From Sporolactobacillus laevolacticus DSM 442 (GTDB taxonomy: Bacteria; Bacillota; Bacilli; Bacillales; Sporolactobacillaceae), in the NCBI RefSeq assembly GCF_000497245.1, contig NZ_AWTC01000012.1:1-64000 (forward strand): a DNA stretch of 64,000 nt, in the 5' to 3' direction. The translations under genes were made by a program, and so were the position numbers. The notes below the pieces were generated by a model, which saw nothing but the letters and a program-made list of their open reading frames with translations, searched no databases and had not been told where the DNA came from. Positions 25,949 to 35,193 of the stretch are shown here, one piece after another (within the stretch, counting starts at the first letter, position 1; each line of letters begins with the position of its first letter).

Positions 25949-26842
25949 TTAACGAAGGCCCCGTATAATTCCCTTTTTAGGATTCATAAAATACAAGGCA
26001 ACCCCGAAAAGAGTTATGATTCCGCCAACGAACTGTACCGGCACAATCGCTTCGTGTAATAAAATTAAGGCTAAGACCGATGCAATGACGGGTTCGGCAA
26101 CAACAGACATCGATATCATTGTTGCGTCAACATACTTTAGGCTGATATTAAAGAGCATATGGCCTAATACGGTCGAAACAAGAGCAAGAAGAATGAAAAC
26201 GAGCCAATTATTTAATGAGTAGCGGTACATCTCAACATTCGTGAACACATTGAATACGAGCAAACAAAGTCCTGCGATGAAAAATACAATAAAGCTGTAG
26301 GATTCCCCTGACATTTTTTTCATTAACTGTTGTCCAAACAACAGGTGGATCGCGTAAGCCGCAGCACCAAGCATTGAAAGGAAGTCTCCAAGCAATGCTT
26401 TTCCTGATAAACCGATGTCTCCCCAGGCAATAATCAAGGAGCCTAAGATAGCAATCACAAGACTCGTTATTCGTGCACCACTCGTTTTAGATCGATAGAA
26501 CAACAACATGCCGACCATTGTGAATGCCGGTTGAAGTGTTAAGATTACTGTTGAACTTGCTACAGACGTTAATTTCAAAGATTCCATCCAAAATAAAAAA
26601 TGCATGGCTAAAAACACTCCGGATAACATGAGTCGGATCCAATCTGACTTATTCAGTTTTCCATGAATGACGTACCGCCATGCACCGATCGGCAGCAGCA
26701 TCAACACAGTCAGCAGCATCCGGTACATCGCGATGATCGATGCAGGCGCAGTTGACCATTTGACAAAGATCGCTGAAAAGGAAACAGAAAGGACACCCAC
26801 CGTTAGTAAAAGATACGGTGACATAAAAACAGATTTTCGCAA
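25949..26842 (-). CDS. EamA/DMT-family transporter
   Basis: 297 residues with ten membrane helices and two EamA repeats (LLTVGVLSVSFSAIFVKWS, and ATMISMSVVAEPVIASVLAL). TTG at 26842 follows AAGGAGAG at seven bases. It lies downstream of, and on the same strand as, the amino-acid ABC operon but is separated from it by a terminator hairpin. The substrate is unknown. Confidence 0.9.
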   Translation of the reverse strand: MRKSVFMSPYLLLTVGVLSVSFSAIFVKWSTAPASIIAMYRMLLTVLMLLPIGAWRYVIHGKLNKSDWIRLMLSGVFLAMHFLFWMESLKLTSVASSTVILTLQPAFTMVGMLLFYRSKTSGARITSLVIAILGSLIIAWGDIGLSGKALLGDFLSMLGAAAYAIHLLFGQQLMKKMSGESYSFIVFFIAGLCLLVFNVFTNVEMYRYSLNNWLVFILLALVSTVLGHMLFNISLKYVDATMISMSVVAEPVIASVLALILLHEAIVPVQFVGGIITLFGVALYFMNPKKGIIRGLR

Positions 26843-26860
26843 TCAAGAACTCTCCTTAAA

Positions 26861-26910
26861 CAAAAAAAGTTCTTTTTCAAAGGATGTTTATCCTTTGAGT
26901 AAAGAACTTA
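26861..26910 (-). terminator. Terminator of the amino-acid ABC operon
   Basis: AAGTTCTTTACTCAAAGGAT pairs with ATCCTTTGAAAAAGAACTT (minus strand, two mismatches), followed by T7. Confidence 0.85.
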
Positions 26911-26924
26911 AATTAATAACTCAA

Positions 26925-27647
26925 TTATAGAACTTTTTCTAAAAAAGATTGAGTCCTTTTTTGGGTAGGCTTTTCAAAAATTTGCTCGGGGCTTCCTTCC
27001 TCAATAATCCGACCGTCTTCCATAAAAAGTACACGATCAGATACTTCACGTGCAAACCCCATTTCATGCGTAACAACAACCATTGTCATACCTTCTTTTG
27101 CTAACTTTTTCATTACATTTAAAACTTCCCCCACCATTTCAGGATCAAGGGCAGATGTTGGCTCATCAAAAAGCATAATATTAGGTTGCATGGCTAGGGC
27201 TCTTGCAATAGCTACCCGCTGTTTTTGTCCTCCAGAAAGTGTGTCAGGATTAACGTTTGCTTTCTCTCTAAGCCCTACTTGTCCCAAAAGATTTAGTGCT
27301 AAATGTTCTGCCTCGCCATTTTTTAGTTTCTTAATATACATAGGGGCAAGGGTTATATTTTTAAGGACACTGAGGTTTGGAAATAGATTAAAAGATTGAA
27401 ACACCATACCAATATTTTCTCTAATTTTATTAATGTTAGCTTTTTTATTTGTGAGTTCGACCTTCTCTATCGAAATGGAGCCAGCCGTTGCGCTCTCTAA
27501 TCCATTCAGACATCTGAGTAATGTACTCTTTCCAGAACCTGACGGACCAATAATACAAACAACTTCATTTTTTTTAACATGTAAATCAATATCTTTTAAA
27601 ACTTCGTGGATCCCATAACTTTTTTTTAGGTTCTGAACTTCAATCAT
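26925..27647 (-). CDS. Polar amino-acid ABC transporter, ATP-binding protein
   Basis: 240 residues, GlnQ-type ATPase. Walker [11 protein letters not shown]-loop [10 protein letters not shown], signature [15 protein letters not shown], Walker [15 protein letters not shown] and H-loop VVTHEMGFA are all intact. ATG at 27647 overlaps the permease stop codon (ATGA), so the two are translationally coupled. It energises import with the permease and binding protein upstream. Confidence 0.96.
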   Translation of the reverse strand: MIEVQNLKKSYGIHEVLKDIDLHVKKNEVVCIIGPSGSGKSTLLRCLNGLESATAGSISIEKVELTNKKANINKIRENIGMVFQSFNLFPNLSVLKNITLAPMYIKKLKNGEAEHLALNLLGQVGLREKANVNPDTLSGGQKQRVAIARALAMQPNIMLFDEPTSALDPEMVGEVLNVMKKLAKEGMTMVVVTHEMGFAREVSDRVLFMEDGRIIEEGSPEQIFEKPTQKRTQSFLEKVL

Positions 27648-28291
27648 GATACCCACCTCTCAAGTCTGGATGATAGCAGCGTCAAGATTTCTATTACCAT
27701 GAAGTATAATATACCAACCATAATCCACACCTGAAAAGCTTTGAATGATGAAGCGATTATGATTTGTCCGCTAGATGTAAGTTCTATTACCCCGATCGAA
27801 GAGAGAATTGAAGTGTCTTTTAATGAAATAATGAATTGATTCACCAATGGAGGAATCATCCTTTTAAACGCCTGAGGCAATATCACTTTCCTCATGGATA
27901 CCCCATAAGGAAGTCCCAAACTTCTTGCAGCCTCCATTTGCCCACTGTCTATCGATTTGATACCCGCACGAATAATTTCTGAAATATAAGCACTAGCATT
28001 GATACCAATAGCAATGATCCCGGCTAGCATAGCATCCAATTTGAAATTTAAGACGCTCGGTAATCCGAAATAGATAAAGAATACCTGAACAAGAAGTGGT
28101 GTCCCTCTAACTAAATCGATATATAGTTTCGCAATTAATTTTAGAATTTTGTTGTGTCCGACATTAATAATTCCAAGCACTAATCCAATAATTACAGCAA
28201 CGATGATGCCGACACTAATTATTTTTAATGTCAGTACCAATCCGGCCAAGAGAGCAGGTAAGCTCGCCTCAAACAGTTTAAAAAAATCCAA
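27644..28291 (-). CDS. Polar amino-acid ABC transporter, permease
   Basis: 215 residues of the HisM/GlnP family, about five helices: [40 protein letters not shown], and the EAA loop [37 protein letters not shown] start behind GGGTGA. Only one permease gene is present, so it probably forms a homodimer. Confidence 0.95.
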   Translation of the reverse strand: MDFFKLFEASLPALLAGLVLTLKIISVGIIVAVIIGLVLGIINVGHNKILKLIAKLYIDLVRGTPLLVQVFFIYFGLPSVLNFKLDAMLAGIIAIGINASAYISEIIRAGIKSIDSGQMEAARSLGLPYGVSMRKVILPQAFKRMIPPLVNQFIISLKDTSILSSIGVIELTSSGQIIIASSFKAFQVWIMVGILYFMVIEILTLLSSRLERWVS

Positions 28292-28311
28292 ATTAAATCA
28301 CCCGCTCTAAA

Positions 28312-29091
28312 TTATTTAACTTTAATATATTTGCTAATAATTTTATCGTATTCACCATTAGCTTTTAGTTTTTTAATTCCATCATTAAATTTTTTGAGTA
28401 ATTCTTCATTATTACCCTTTTTAACAGCAAACCCATAGTTTGCTTTATCAAATTTTCCGACCATTTTTATTCCCGAGTTTTTATCTACAGTCATTCGATA
28501 AGCGACAACTGGGTAATCAGTTAAGCCAATATCGGCATTATCATTTGCTATTTGTTGGAACAAGGCTGGTGCATCATCAAAGTATTGAATTTTAAAGTTA
28601 TATTTTTTTTGATTTTTTTCAGCCCACGCTGCTCCAGATTCACCTTTTTTTACCGCAACCGTTTTATTAAGGAAGTCTTTTTCACTGTTAATTTTGTTAT
28701 TGTCTTTATTCGCAAATGCCCCAACCCCTGACTCATAATAGCCATCAGAAAAGTCTAACGTTTTCTTTCTTTCATCGGTGATGAACATTGCTGCTAGAGA
28801 CGCATCGACCTGGTTTGCTTGGAGAGCAGGGATAATACCATTAAAATTCATATGTTTTTCTTCATACTTGAAATGCTCAACCTTAGATACTGCTTTTAGT
28901 AACTCAACATCAATTCCAACCCATTTTCCATTCTCCTTGTACTCAAAGGGGGCATAATTCATATCCATAGCAATTACGTATTTTTTATCACTTTTCTTGC
29001 TGCTTCCCGATTGGCTTGAACATCCGGTAATTAATACGCTTATTACCAAAAACACAAAGATCGATATTAATCTTAATTTTTTTGTCTTCAT
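28312..29091 (-). CDS. Amino-acid ABC transporter, substrate-binding lipoprotein
   Basis: 259 residues. The signal peptide ends in a lipobox (VLITGC), so the mature protein is anchored at the outer membrane face. The bacterial solute-binding family 3 pattern (YAPFEYKENGKWVGIDVELLKAV, then NQVDASLAAMFITDERKKTLDFSDGYYE) indicates binding of a polar amino acid or similar. ATG at 29091 follows TTGGAGGAAA. It is the first gene of the importer operon and lies next to an ornithine-cyclodeaminase-family gene, which may use the same compound. Confidence 0.94.
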   Translation of the reverse strand: MKTKKLRLISIFVFLVISVLITGCSSQSGSSKKSDKKYVIAMDMNYAPFEYKENGKWVGIDVELLKAVSKVEHFKYEEKHMNFNGIIPALQANQVDASLAAMFITDERKKTLDFSDGYYESGVGAFANKDNNKINSEKDFLNKTVAVKKGESGAAWAEKNQKKYNFKIQYFDDAPALFQQIANDNADIGLTDYPVVAYRMTVDKNSGIKMVGKFDKANYGFAVKKGNNEELLKKFNDGIKKLKANGEYDKIISKYIKVK

Positions 29092-29200
29092 TCTTATTTC
29101 CTCCAATGGATCATGTATTTTTTAACAGAGAGTGCATGCATTGTTAAATGAAACTCATTAATTTAGAACTTGTTTTATAATTAATTCACTATGGGATTGT

Positions 29201-30325
29201 TTATTTAACCATATAAGGGGTATCCCAAAGCAACAAATTTGTCCCAATTCCCTTTTCCAATGCCTTCTGGTAAATATCGTATCCAAGTGCCACATCAAAA
29301 ACGGCCATTCCACATGCCACGAATATTATTTTTTCGTTTTTATTTGTTCTTCCTTCCTTTTCTTTTAAAATAACGTCTCCTATACTCGTTGATCGGATAA
29401 GTGGTTCAATTTTACCCTCATCGATCAGCTTATAGATGGGACCGCCAATAACTCCATCGTAATAAGCTTGTTTATCAACTGAAGTTTCTGCTTCTGCAAC
29501 ATAATTCTCATGAAGTTTCACATGATCATAGATAATTTTATTTGTTTCCCAAAATGCACGGTCAGCATTTGCCGGACCACTAAAAAGTATGATCGAACCT
29601 TTTTTAATCCATTCATTCTTTAAATAAAGTGGCTTGGCTCTAGAAGCCGCTATAGTCACAATGTCACTCTCTCTTAACGTCTCTTCCAATGAAGTACTTA
29701 CAATTCCTTTAATGCCCAAAAATTCTGCTGACCAATCTGCAAGTTGTTGGGCTTTTTCAACAGTACGATTATAGAAAATCGCTTTCTTAATATTAGGTGC
29801 CTGCGAGACAATGGATTGATAACAGAATTTATTGATTGGACCGCAACCGATAACAGCACAAACCTCTGCATCTGGATTTGCCAGATACTTTGTTGCTACC
29901 GCAGGAATGGCTCCTGTCCTGCAAGCGCTGATAAGATTAGCCGACATCAAGCTTAAAGGTTCACCAGTTTCTTTATCATTCAACATTAAGGTTAATATTG
30001 ATCTTGGTAGTCCTTTTTCTTTATTTTCAGCATTGGATCCGTACCACTTATTTCCACACACATCGAATCTTCCTCCCAAGTATGCCGGCATAGCCACAAA
30101 CCTTCTATCTGGTCCTGCAACCGGCATATTTGGAAAAGGACTTCTCTGGGGAAATGAGACACCTAAGCCATGACTATTGTGATTACTGCCACCCATTAGA
30201 TAGTCACCTTTACTTAATAAAGTAAATACTTCTTCAGCGATTTCAACATTTCTTTTTGTATCTAATACACCTGCATCAATCACGTTTGATTCTGACAGGT
30301 ACAAAAATTCAGTCTTTTTAGGCAC
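29201..30325 (-). CDS. Ornithine cyclodeaminase/mu-crystallin family protein (tyramine oxidase subunit B-like)
   Basis: 374 residues, GTG start at 30325 behind GGGAG. The C-terminal half holds a Rossmann NAD-binding motif (VCAVIGCGPINKFCYQSI) and the family segment LMSANLISACRTGAIPAVATKYLA with the substrate-binding Arg. The N-terminal GDYLMGGSNHNSHG and the SPFPNMPVAGPDRRFVAMPAYLGG block match the group annotated as tyramine oxidase subunit B. Related enzymes act on ornithine, alanine, 2,3-diaminopropionate precursors or imines. Its position directly upstream of an amino-acid importer suggests catabolism of the imported compound (inference). Confidence 0.85.
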   Translation of the reverse strand: MPKKTEFLYLSESNVIDAGVLDTKRNVEIAEEVFTLLSKGDYLMGGSNHNSHGLGVSFPQRSPFPNMPVAGPDRRFVAMPAYLGGRFDVCGNKWYGSNAENKEKGLPRSILTLMLNDKETGEPLSLMSANLISACRTGAIPAVATKYLANPDAEVCAVIGCGPINKFCYQSIVSQAPNIKKAIFYNRTVEKAQQLADWSAEFLGIKGIVSTSLEETLRESDIVTIAASRAKPLYLKNEWIKKGSIILFSGPANADRAFWETNKIIYDHVKLHENYVAEAETSVDKQAYYDGVIGGPIYKLIDEGKIEPLIRSTSIGDVILKEKEGRTNKNEKIIFVACGMAVFDVALGYDIYQKALEKGIGTNLLLWDTPYMVK

Positions 30326-30409
30326 TATGCACTCTCCCTCTCTATTGTTTCTATCTAGAAAAATATGTTTTAATACAAAAAGAATATCATCATACTTTTT
30401 TACTGTCAA

Positions 30410-30640
30410 TAATATATCGCTATTAAAGTCACAAATACTAACATTAAACTATATAATTTATATAATATCAGGTGATTAATAAGATTTGCTTTATGATTTT
30501 TATTGTTTTTGGCATTTTTTGTCATAAAACATAACACAAATCAGCCTAAATCTTTTTGCTAATTGACCAAATTGATATATCGCAATATAATTTTAGTATA
30601 AAATAATACAAATAGTATATTTAATTACAACGGAAGGCTG
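30410..30640. promoter_or_regulatory. AT-rich divergent promoter region
   Basis: About 230 bases separating the importer/cyclodeaminase unit from the glycerate kinase/enolase unit. ATATATCGC occurs at 30412-30420 and again at 30575-30583, and TTTATGA/TCATAAA forms an inverted repeat. These are candidate sites for the GntR or RpiR regulator downstream; no assignment is possible. Confidence 0.45.
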
Positions 30641-30646
30641 ATGATA

Positions 30647-32056
30647 ATGGGAAAAATACGAAATTATGACGATCTGATCTCACACGGATATAGTCATTCT
30701 CGTAAAATTATTCTTGATATAGTGAATAGAACACTAGATGAACTAGATGCTTATTCCAGAATGAAGCAAATCATTCATTTGGAAGATGATACCTTGATTA
30801 TCGGGGAAAAAAAGTGGGACCTGTCTCAAAAGAAAAACATCTACCTTATCGGCGCCGGTAAAGCATGCAATGCAATGGCCAAAGCAATTGATGAAATTCT
30901 TGGAGATAAGCTGACAAAAGGCATTATTATTGTGAAAGTATTAGAAAAAACAGATGTATATAACAAAACAGAAGTTTATGTTGGGGGACATCCATTGCCC
31001 AATCATGAAGGATATCTTGCAAGTAAGAAAATTCTCCAGCTCGTTGATTCTGCAGATTCCGATGATCTGTTTCTTGCAGTGGTAAGCGGCGGAAGTTCTT
31101 CATTGATGAGTTGTCCAATTGACGGAATAACTCTCGAGGATGAAAAAGTAACAACGGATATCATGTTGAAATCAGGTGCCGGCATTTATGAAATCAACGC
31201 AATCAGACGGCACATATCACAAATGAATGGCGGAATGCTTGCAAAGCGCATCCAAGAAAAAGGCGCTGAGCTGATAGGGTTCGGAATCAGTGACGCCGTT
31301 GGTAATCCTCCGACACAAAATATCCGTATTCCATATAAAAATTATTCCAGTACACCAATAGGTCCGGATAAGACAACATTTGAAGACGCGCAACATGTTA
31401 TTCAAAAGTACAATGTGCAGGATCGTCTTCCAAAAAGTGTTGTTGATTATTTGATGAACGCAGGACCAGAAAAAGAAACACCAAAAGAGTTCCCAGATAA
31501 TACGTATTACTTAATTAACACCTTGCCTGATTCTGGTATTTATGCAAAAAAAATATCAGAAGAATTGGGAATAAAGGCTATTATTCTATCATCTTACTTG
31601 GAAGGTGAAAGTAAAGAAGCCGGGATCTTTTTCGCAAGTATCGCAAAAGAAATACAAGAATACGGAAATCCGGTGAAAGCACCCTGCATTGTAATTAGTA
31701 CAGGGGAAACAACAACTGAGATTTTGGATAACCGCTTGATTAAAGGGCATGGCGGCCCATCTCAGGAATTGACAGCAAGCTTTGCAGCATCCATTGCTGC
31801 AGTTCCTGGTGCGTGCATGCTCTCAATTGATTCCGAAGGTACAGACGGCACAACACAGGTTGCCGGTGGAATTACAGACGCAACAAGTATGGAACAAGCA
31901 AAAAACAAGGGAGTGGATTTATTCTCCGCACTACGTTCACACTCATGTTATGAAGCGCTGTCCGAAATCGGAGATATCGTTATTACAGGAAACACAGGCA
32001 CAAATGTTTGCGATCTAAATATTTTATATATTCCTAAAAAAGGAGAACAACTATGA
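30647..32056 (+). CDS. Glycerate 2-kinase (GckA/MOFRL family)
   Basis: 469 residues. The N-terminal DUF4147 domain is clear (KNIYLIGAGKACNAMAKAIDEILGD, then FLAVVSGGSSSLMSCP), and the C-terminal MOFRL domain follows (GHGGPSQELTASFAAS, later DGTTQVAGGITD). The family phosphorylates D-glycerate at C2 to give 2-phosphoglycerate. ATG at 30647 has GGAAGG nine bases upstream; an earlier ATG (30641) is too close. Its stop overlaps the start of an enolase paralogue, so the two enzymes probably act in sequence. Confidence 0.9.
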   Translation: MGKIRNYDDLISHGYSHSRKIILDIVNRTLDELDAYSRMKQIIHLEDDTLIIGEKKWDLSQKKNIYLIGAGKACNAMAKAIDEILGDKLTKGIIIVKVLEKTDVYNKTEVYVGGHPLPNHEGYLASKKILQLVDSADSDDLFLAVVSGGSSSLMSCPIDGITLEDEKVTTDIMLKSGAGIYEINAIRRHISQMNGGMLAKRIQEKGAELIGFGISDAVGNPPTQNIRIPYKNYSSTPIGPDKTTFEDAQHVIQKYNVQDRLPKSVVDYLMNAGPEKETPKEFPDNTYYLINTLPDSGIYAKKISEELGIKAIILSSYLEGESKEAGIFFASIAKEIQEYGNPVKAPCIVISTGETTTEILDNRLIKGHGGPSQELTASFAASIAAVPGACMLSIDSEGTDGTTQVAGGITDATSMEQAKNKGVDLFSALRSHSCYEALSEIGDIVITGNTGTNVCDLNILYIPKKGEQL

Positions 32057-33324
32057 AAATTAAACAGATTCTGGCTAGACAACTTTTAGATTGTAAAGGT
32101 AGGCCTATGATTGAAGTAGATGTCATTACTGAAAATGGATGTATCGGCAGAGGAAGCGCACCCACCGGATCCTCAGTCGGTATGTACGAAGCATTTGTTT
32201 TGAGAGACCAGGACGACTACGAATATCATGGAATGAGCGTGCATAAAGCGATTAGTAATATTATTAATATTATCGCACCGCAATTAATTGGCATGGACGT
32301 ACTTGATCAAAAAGCGATTGATTACAAAATGATTCAACTAGATGGAACAGACAACAAGAGAAATTTGGGAGGAAACGCGATTTACTCTGTTTCTATTGCA
32401 TGTATGAGAGCTGCAGCCAAAGTCAGAAAACAGGAAGTTTATCAATATATTTCACAAGATCATATCACACAGGTACCAGTTCCAAGCTTTAATGTCATTA
32501 ATGGCGGCAAATATGACACATTCATTCAACCCTTTAATGAATTTATTATCATGCCTTATAAAGCCGAATCAATCTTCGAAGCGGTAGAAATGGCAGTTAA
32601 TACTTTTCAAGAACTAGAGAAAGTACTTACAAAATATCTGGGCAAAAAACCAACCACTGCACCTTCATATGGATATGCCGCTCCTTCAGAAGATCCTGAA
32701 GTCGTGTTTTCCTTAATTCAGGAGGCCATCGACAATTGCCACTACACAGAAAAGATGGCGTTTGCATTAGACTGCGCATCAAGTGAAATGTATGACAAAG
32801 AAACCAATACTTATTTATTAAAAGGTCATCGGGTAACTTCAGATGAATTATTGTCCTATATGAAGGACCTTTCAGAGAAATTCAATTTTGTTTTCATTGA
32901 AGATTTGTTTGATGAGAATGATTGGCCTGCTTTTGTTAAAGCTACTAAAACACTGAACAGATGTATGATAATCGGTGATGATCTCATCGTAACCAACTCT
33001 GACAAACTCGAGTATGCTAATACAATGGGTGCCGTGAATGGCTTTATTCTGAAGCCTAATCAGGTTGGTACACTTACCGAAGCTTTGGCAACCTACGATT
33101 ACGCCAAGAAGAATCATTTAATTGCTGTACCTTCCGGTAGATCCGGTGGTGTTATTGGGGACATTGCCATGGATTTTGCCGTGGGTCTGCAAGTCGGATT
33201 CATCAAAAACGGCGCCCCACGTTCGGGGGAAAGAATAGATAAATTGAATTATTTAATGCGCATTTGCAGCTTAAATCCAGAGATTAAATTGGCCGACCTT
33301 TCTCATTTAATTAAATTCGACTAA
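32053..33324 (+). CDS. Divergent enolase-family protein
   Basis: 423 residues, aligned by eye with bacterial enolase along its length. Metal ligands are kept: Asp240 (ALDCASSE), Glu283 (FIEDLFDENDW) and the Asp of IIGDDL near 309. The catalytic Lys334 (ILKPNQVGTLTE), phosphate-binding Arg363-Ser364 and Lys385 (FIKNGAPRSGERIDK) are also kept. Not kept are the general-acid Glu in GDEGGFAP (here PSYGYAAP, near 205), the His of GGSHADN (here GGKYDTF, near 153) and the His before Arg-Ser (Gly362). It therefore may not be a standard enolase. It overlaps the glycerate kinase by four bases. Confidence 0.88.
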   Translation: MKIKQILARQLLDCKGRPMIEVDVITENGCIGRGSAPTGSSVGMYEAFVLRDQDDYEYHGMSVHKAISNIINIIAPQLIGMDVLDQKAIDYKMIQLDGTDNKRNLGGNAIYSVSIACMRAAAKVRKQEVYQYISQDHITQVPVPSFNVINGGKYDTFIQPFNEFIIMPYKAESIFEAVEMAVNTFQELEKVLTKYLGKKPTTAPSYGYAAPSEDPEVVFSLIQEAIDNCHYTEKMAFALDCASSEMYDKETNTYLLKGHRVTSDELLSYMKDLSEKFNFVFIEDLFDENDWPAFVKATKTLNRCMIIGDDLIVTNSDKLEYANTMGAVNGFILKPNQVGTLTEALATYDYAKKNHLIAVPSGRSGGVIGDIAMDFAVGLQVGFIKNGAPRSGERIDKLNYLMRICSLNPEIKLADLSHLIKFD

Positions 33325-33390
33325 AAATTTGACAACATAGACGTTTTTCTATTTTTAACCTTCTTTTCTTATTAAATTTATACAATTGAT

Positions 33391-33432
33391 ATATTACTTT
33401 GACAAACGAACCTTATTTTGTCAAAGTAATAT
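33391..33432. repeat. 16-bp perfect inverted repeat
   Basis: ATATTACTTTGACAAA (33391-33406) and its exact inverse (33417-33432), spacer of ten. It lies between the enolase-like gene and the gntR gene. No T-tract follows, so it is more likely an operator for the GntR protein than a terminator; it contains TTGACA. Confidence 0.65.
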
Positions 33433-33467
33433 TTAGTTATAGACAACTATTAATTGGGTGAGTATAT

Positions 33468-34151
33468 ATGCCTATTCCAAAGATAAAAAAAGTGAATGAT
33501 CATGGTGAATTATCATCAAAAGAAATTGTGTATCGAACACTGAAAAAATGGATCATTGAAGGTCAACTCTGTCCTTTGGAAAAATTGGATCACAATGAAA
33601 TCGCAAACTATTTTTCTGTTAGTAGGACACCTGTCCGAGAGGCATTTCAATTATTAGAAACACAAAATTTGATACAATCTTATCCAGGAAAATCCACTGT
33701 CGTAACTGAATTAGAAGTAGATAACATTGACGAATTGTACCAACCACTGATCACCCTGCAAGGTCTTGCTATGTCATTATGCATTGATCGTTGCAGCGAA
33801 AACAATTTGGATCATCTTAATCAAATTAATGAAGAATTTAAAAGGGCAATCAGTTTGAGGCAGACAAACAATATTTTGAAAAAAGATCAGGAATTTCATA
33901 AATATTTAATCAACATGTCTGAAAACCAATATGTCATTGAGTTTTGTACGCTATTAATGGATCATGTATATCGACTTGAGTATCTTTTTTTTGAACATAA
34001 TACTGATCTTCATAAATCCTATTTTGAACACAAGGATATTATAGAGGCTCTACAACGAAAAGATTCATACGCTTCACCTCAACTCGTTAAACAACACTGG
34101 AACCGAACATTAATGCTCATACAAACATTGACTAAGACAGAGATACAGTAA
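33468..34151 (+). CDS. GntR-family regulator (FadR/FCD subgroup)
   Basis: 227 residues. The N-terminal winged helix (IVYRTLKKWIIEGQLCPLEKLDHNEIANYFSVSRTPVREAFQLLETQNLI) is followed by an all-helical FCD effector domain with metal-type His/Asp positions (DQEFHKYLIN). GGTGAG precedes the ATG. The subgroup senses organic acids or amino acids; the upstream kinase/enolase unit is the obvious candidate target. Confidence 0.92.
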   Translation: MPIPKIKKVNDHGELSSKEIVYRTLKKWIIEGQLCPLEKLDHNEIANYFSVSRTPVREAFQLLETQNLIQSYPGKSTVVTELEVDNIDELYQPLITLQGLAMSLCIDRCSENNLDHLNQINEEFKRAISLRQTNNILKKDQEFHKYLINMSENQYVIEFCTLLMDHVYRLEYLFFEHNTDLHKSYFEHKDIIEALQRKDSYASPQLVKQHWNRTLMLIQTLTKTEIQ

Positions 34152-34219
34152 CGTTTGATCCAGCAACCAGTCGATTCTATTTTTAAATTAATTTCATACA
34201 AGAAATTCCCGGAGGAAAA

Positions 34220-35068
34220 ATGGAACATTTTACACAAAATGTAAATCAAAATTTCAATCAATTTACATCATCTCAAAAAAAAGTAGCTAATTATATCCTT
34301 GACCATCTTGAAACCGTCGCTTTCAGCACATTAGAGGAACTTGCTTTAAAAATCGATACCAGTACCACAACCGTTATACGATTCACAAAGGTCTTGGGAT
34401 ACAAAGGCTACTCAGAGATGCAAAAAGATATTCAAAATGGGATTAAAAATAAAGATACATTGCCCCACCGAGTAAGTGAGATAGGGGATATCCCAAGCAA
34501 CCAGTTATTAAGAAGTGTTTTTAATAATGAGATCAATAATATACAAAAGACACTTGCTGCCCAATCAGAAGATGATTTAGATGAAGTGATAAAATTAATT
34601 ATAGATGCTAAGAACGTTTATATTATCGGGATGAGAAGTTCCTTTTCTTTAGCATTCTACACAGCATCCAGATTAGGCCAAATTAAAGGACACACCCATC
34701 TTGTTCAATCATCGGGAATGACTTTTCCAGAAGAAATATCCGGAGCGAAAAGCGGAGATATTTGCATTGTTTTCTTATTTCCTCGCTATTCAAAGACCAC
34801 GTCTACTTTGGTGTCGTCATTAAAAGAAAGCGGCGTAAAGATTATTCTATTTACCAGTCTAAATTATTCCATTCTCAAAGGTTACGGGGATATTATTATT
34901 CCATGTGCGGTTTCGGAAGTCACGTATAAGAATTCATTTGCAGCTCCGATATGCATAATTGATTATATCGTGGCGGCAGTACTTCAAAACAATCGAGATG
35001 AAGCTATTCAATTACTGGATAAAACTGAGAGATTACTTTCCCAGGGATACTATCTTGGATTGGTTTAA
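34220..35068 (+). CDS. RpiR/MurR-family regulator with SIS domain
   Basis: 282 residues: N-terminal HTH_6 domain (SSQKKVANYILDHLETVAFSTLEELALKIDTSTTTVIRFTKVLGYKGYSEMQ) and a C-terminal SIS phosphosugar-binding domain (DAKNVYIIGMRSSFSLAFYTASRLG). The ATG follows CCCGGAGG. RpiR regulators usually respond to a sugar phosphate, which fits the neighbouring phosphoglycerate-type enzymes. Confidence 0.92.
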   Translation: MEHFTQNVNQNFNQFTSSQKKVANYILDHLETVAFSTLEELALKIDTSTTTVIRFTKVLGYKGYSEMQKDIQNGIKNKDTLPHRVSEIGDIPSNQLLRSVFNNEINNIQKTLAAQSEDDLDEVIKLIIDAKNVYIIGMRSSFSLAFYTASRLGQIKGHTHLVQSSGMTFPEEISGAKSGDICIVFLFPRYSKTTSTLVSSLKESGVKIILFTSLNYSILKGYGDIIIPCAVSEVTYKNSFAAPICIIDYIVAAVLQNNRDEAIQLLDKTERLLSQGYYLGLV

Positions 35069-35069
35069 A

Positions 35070-35111
35070 TTGAACGTAAGGGGATTCCCAATTCCCTTAC
35101 GTTCAATTTTC
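35070..35111 (+). terminator. Terminator of rpiR
   Basis: TTGAACGTAAGGG pairs perfectly with CCCTTACGTTCAA, followed by TTTTC, immediately after the stop codon. Confidence 0.85.
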
Positions 35112-35193
35112 ATTCAGGCAGAAGTAACAAAAGCTAAAGATTATCCGATTAGATTATGCTTTTTAAGCCAAGGTTCTGATTTTAACATCATAA

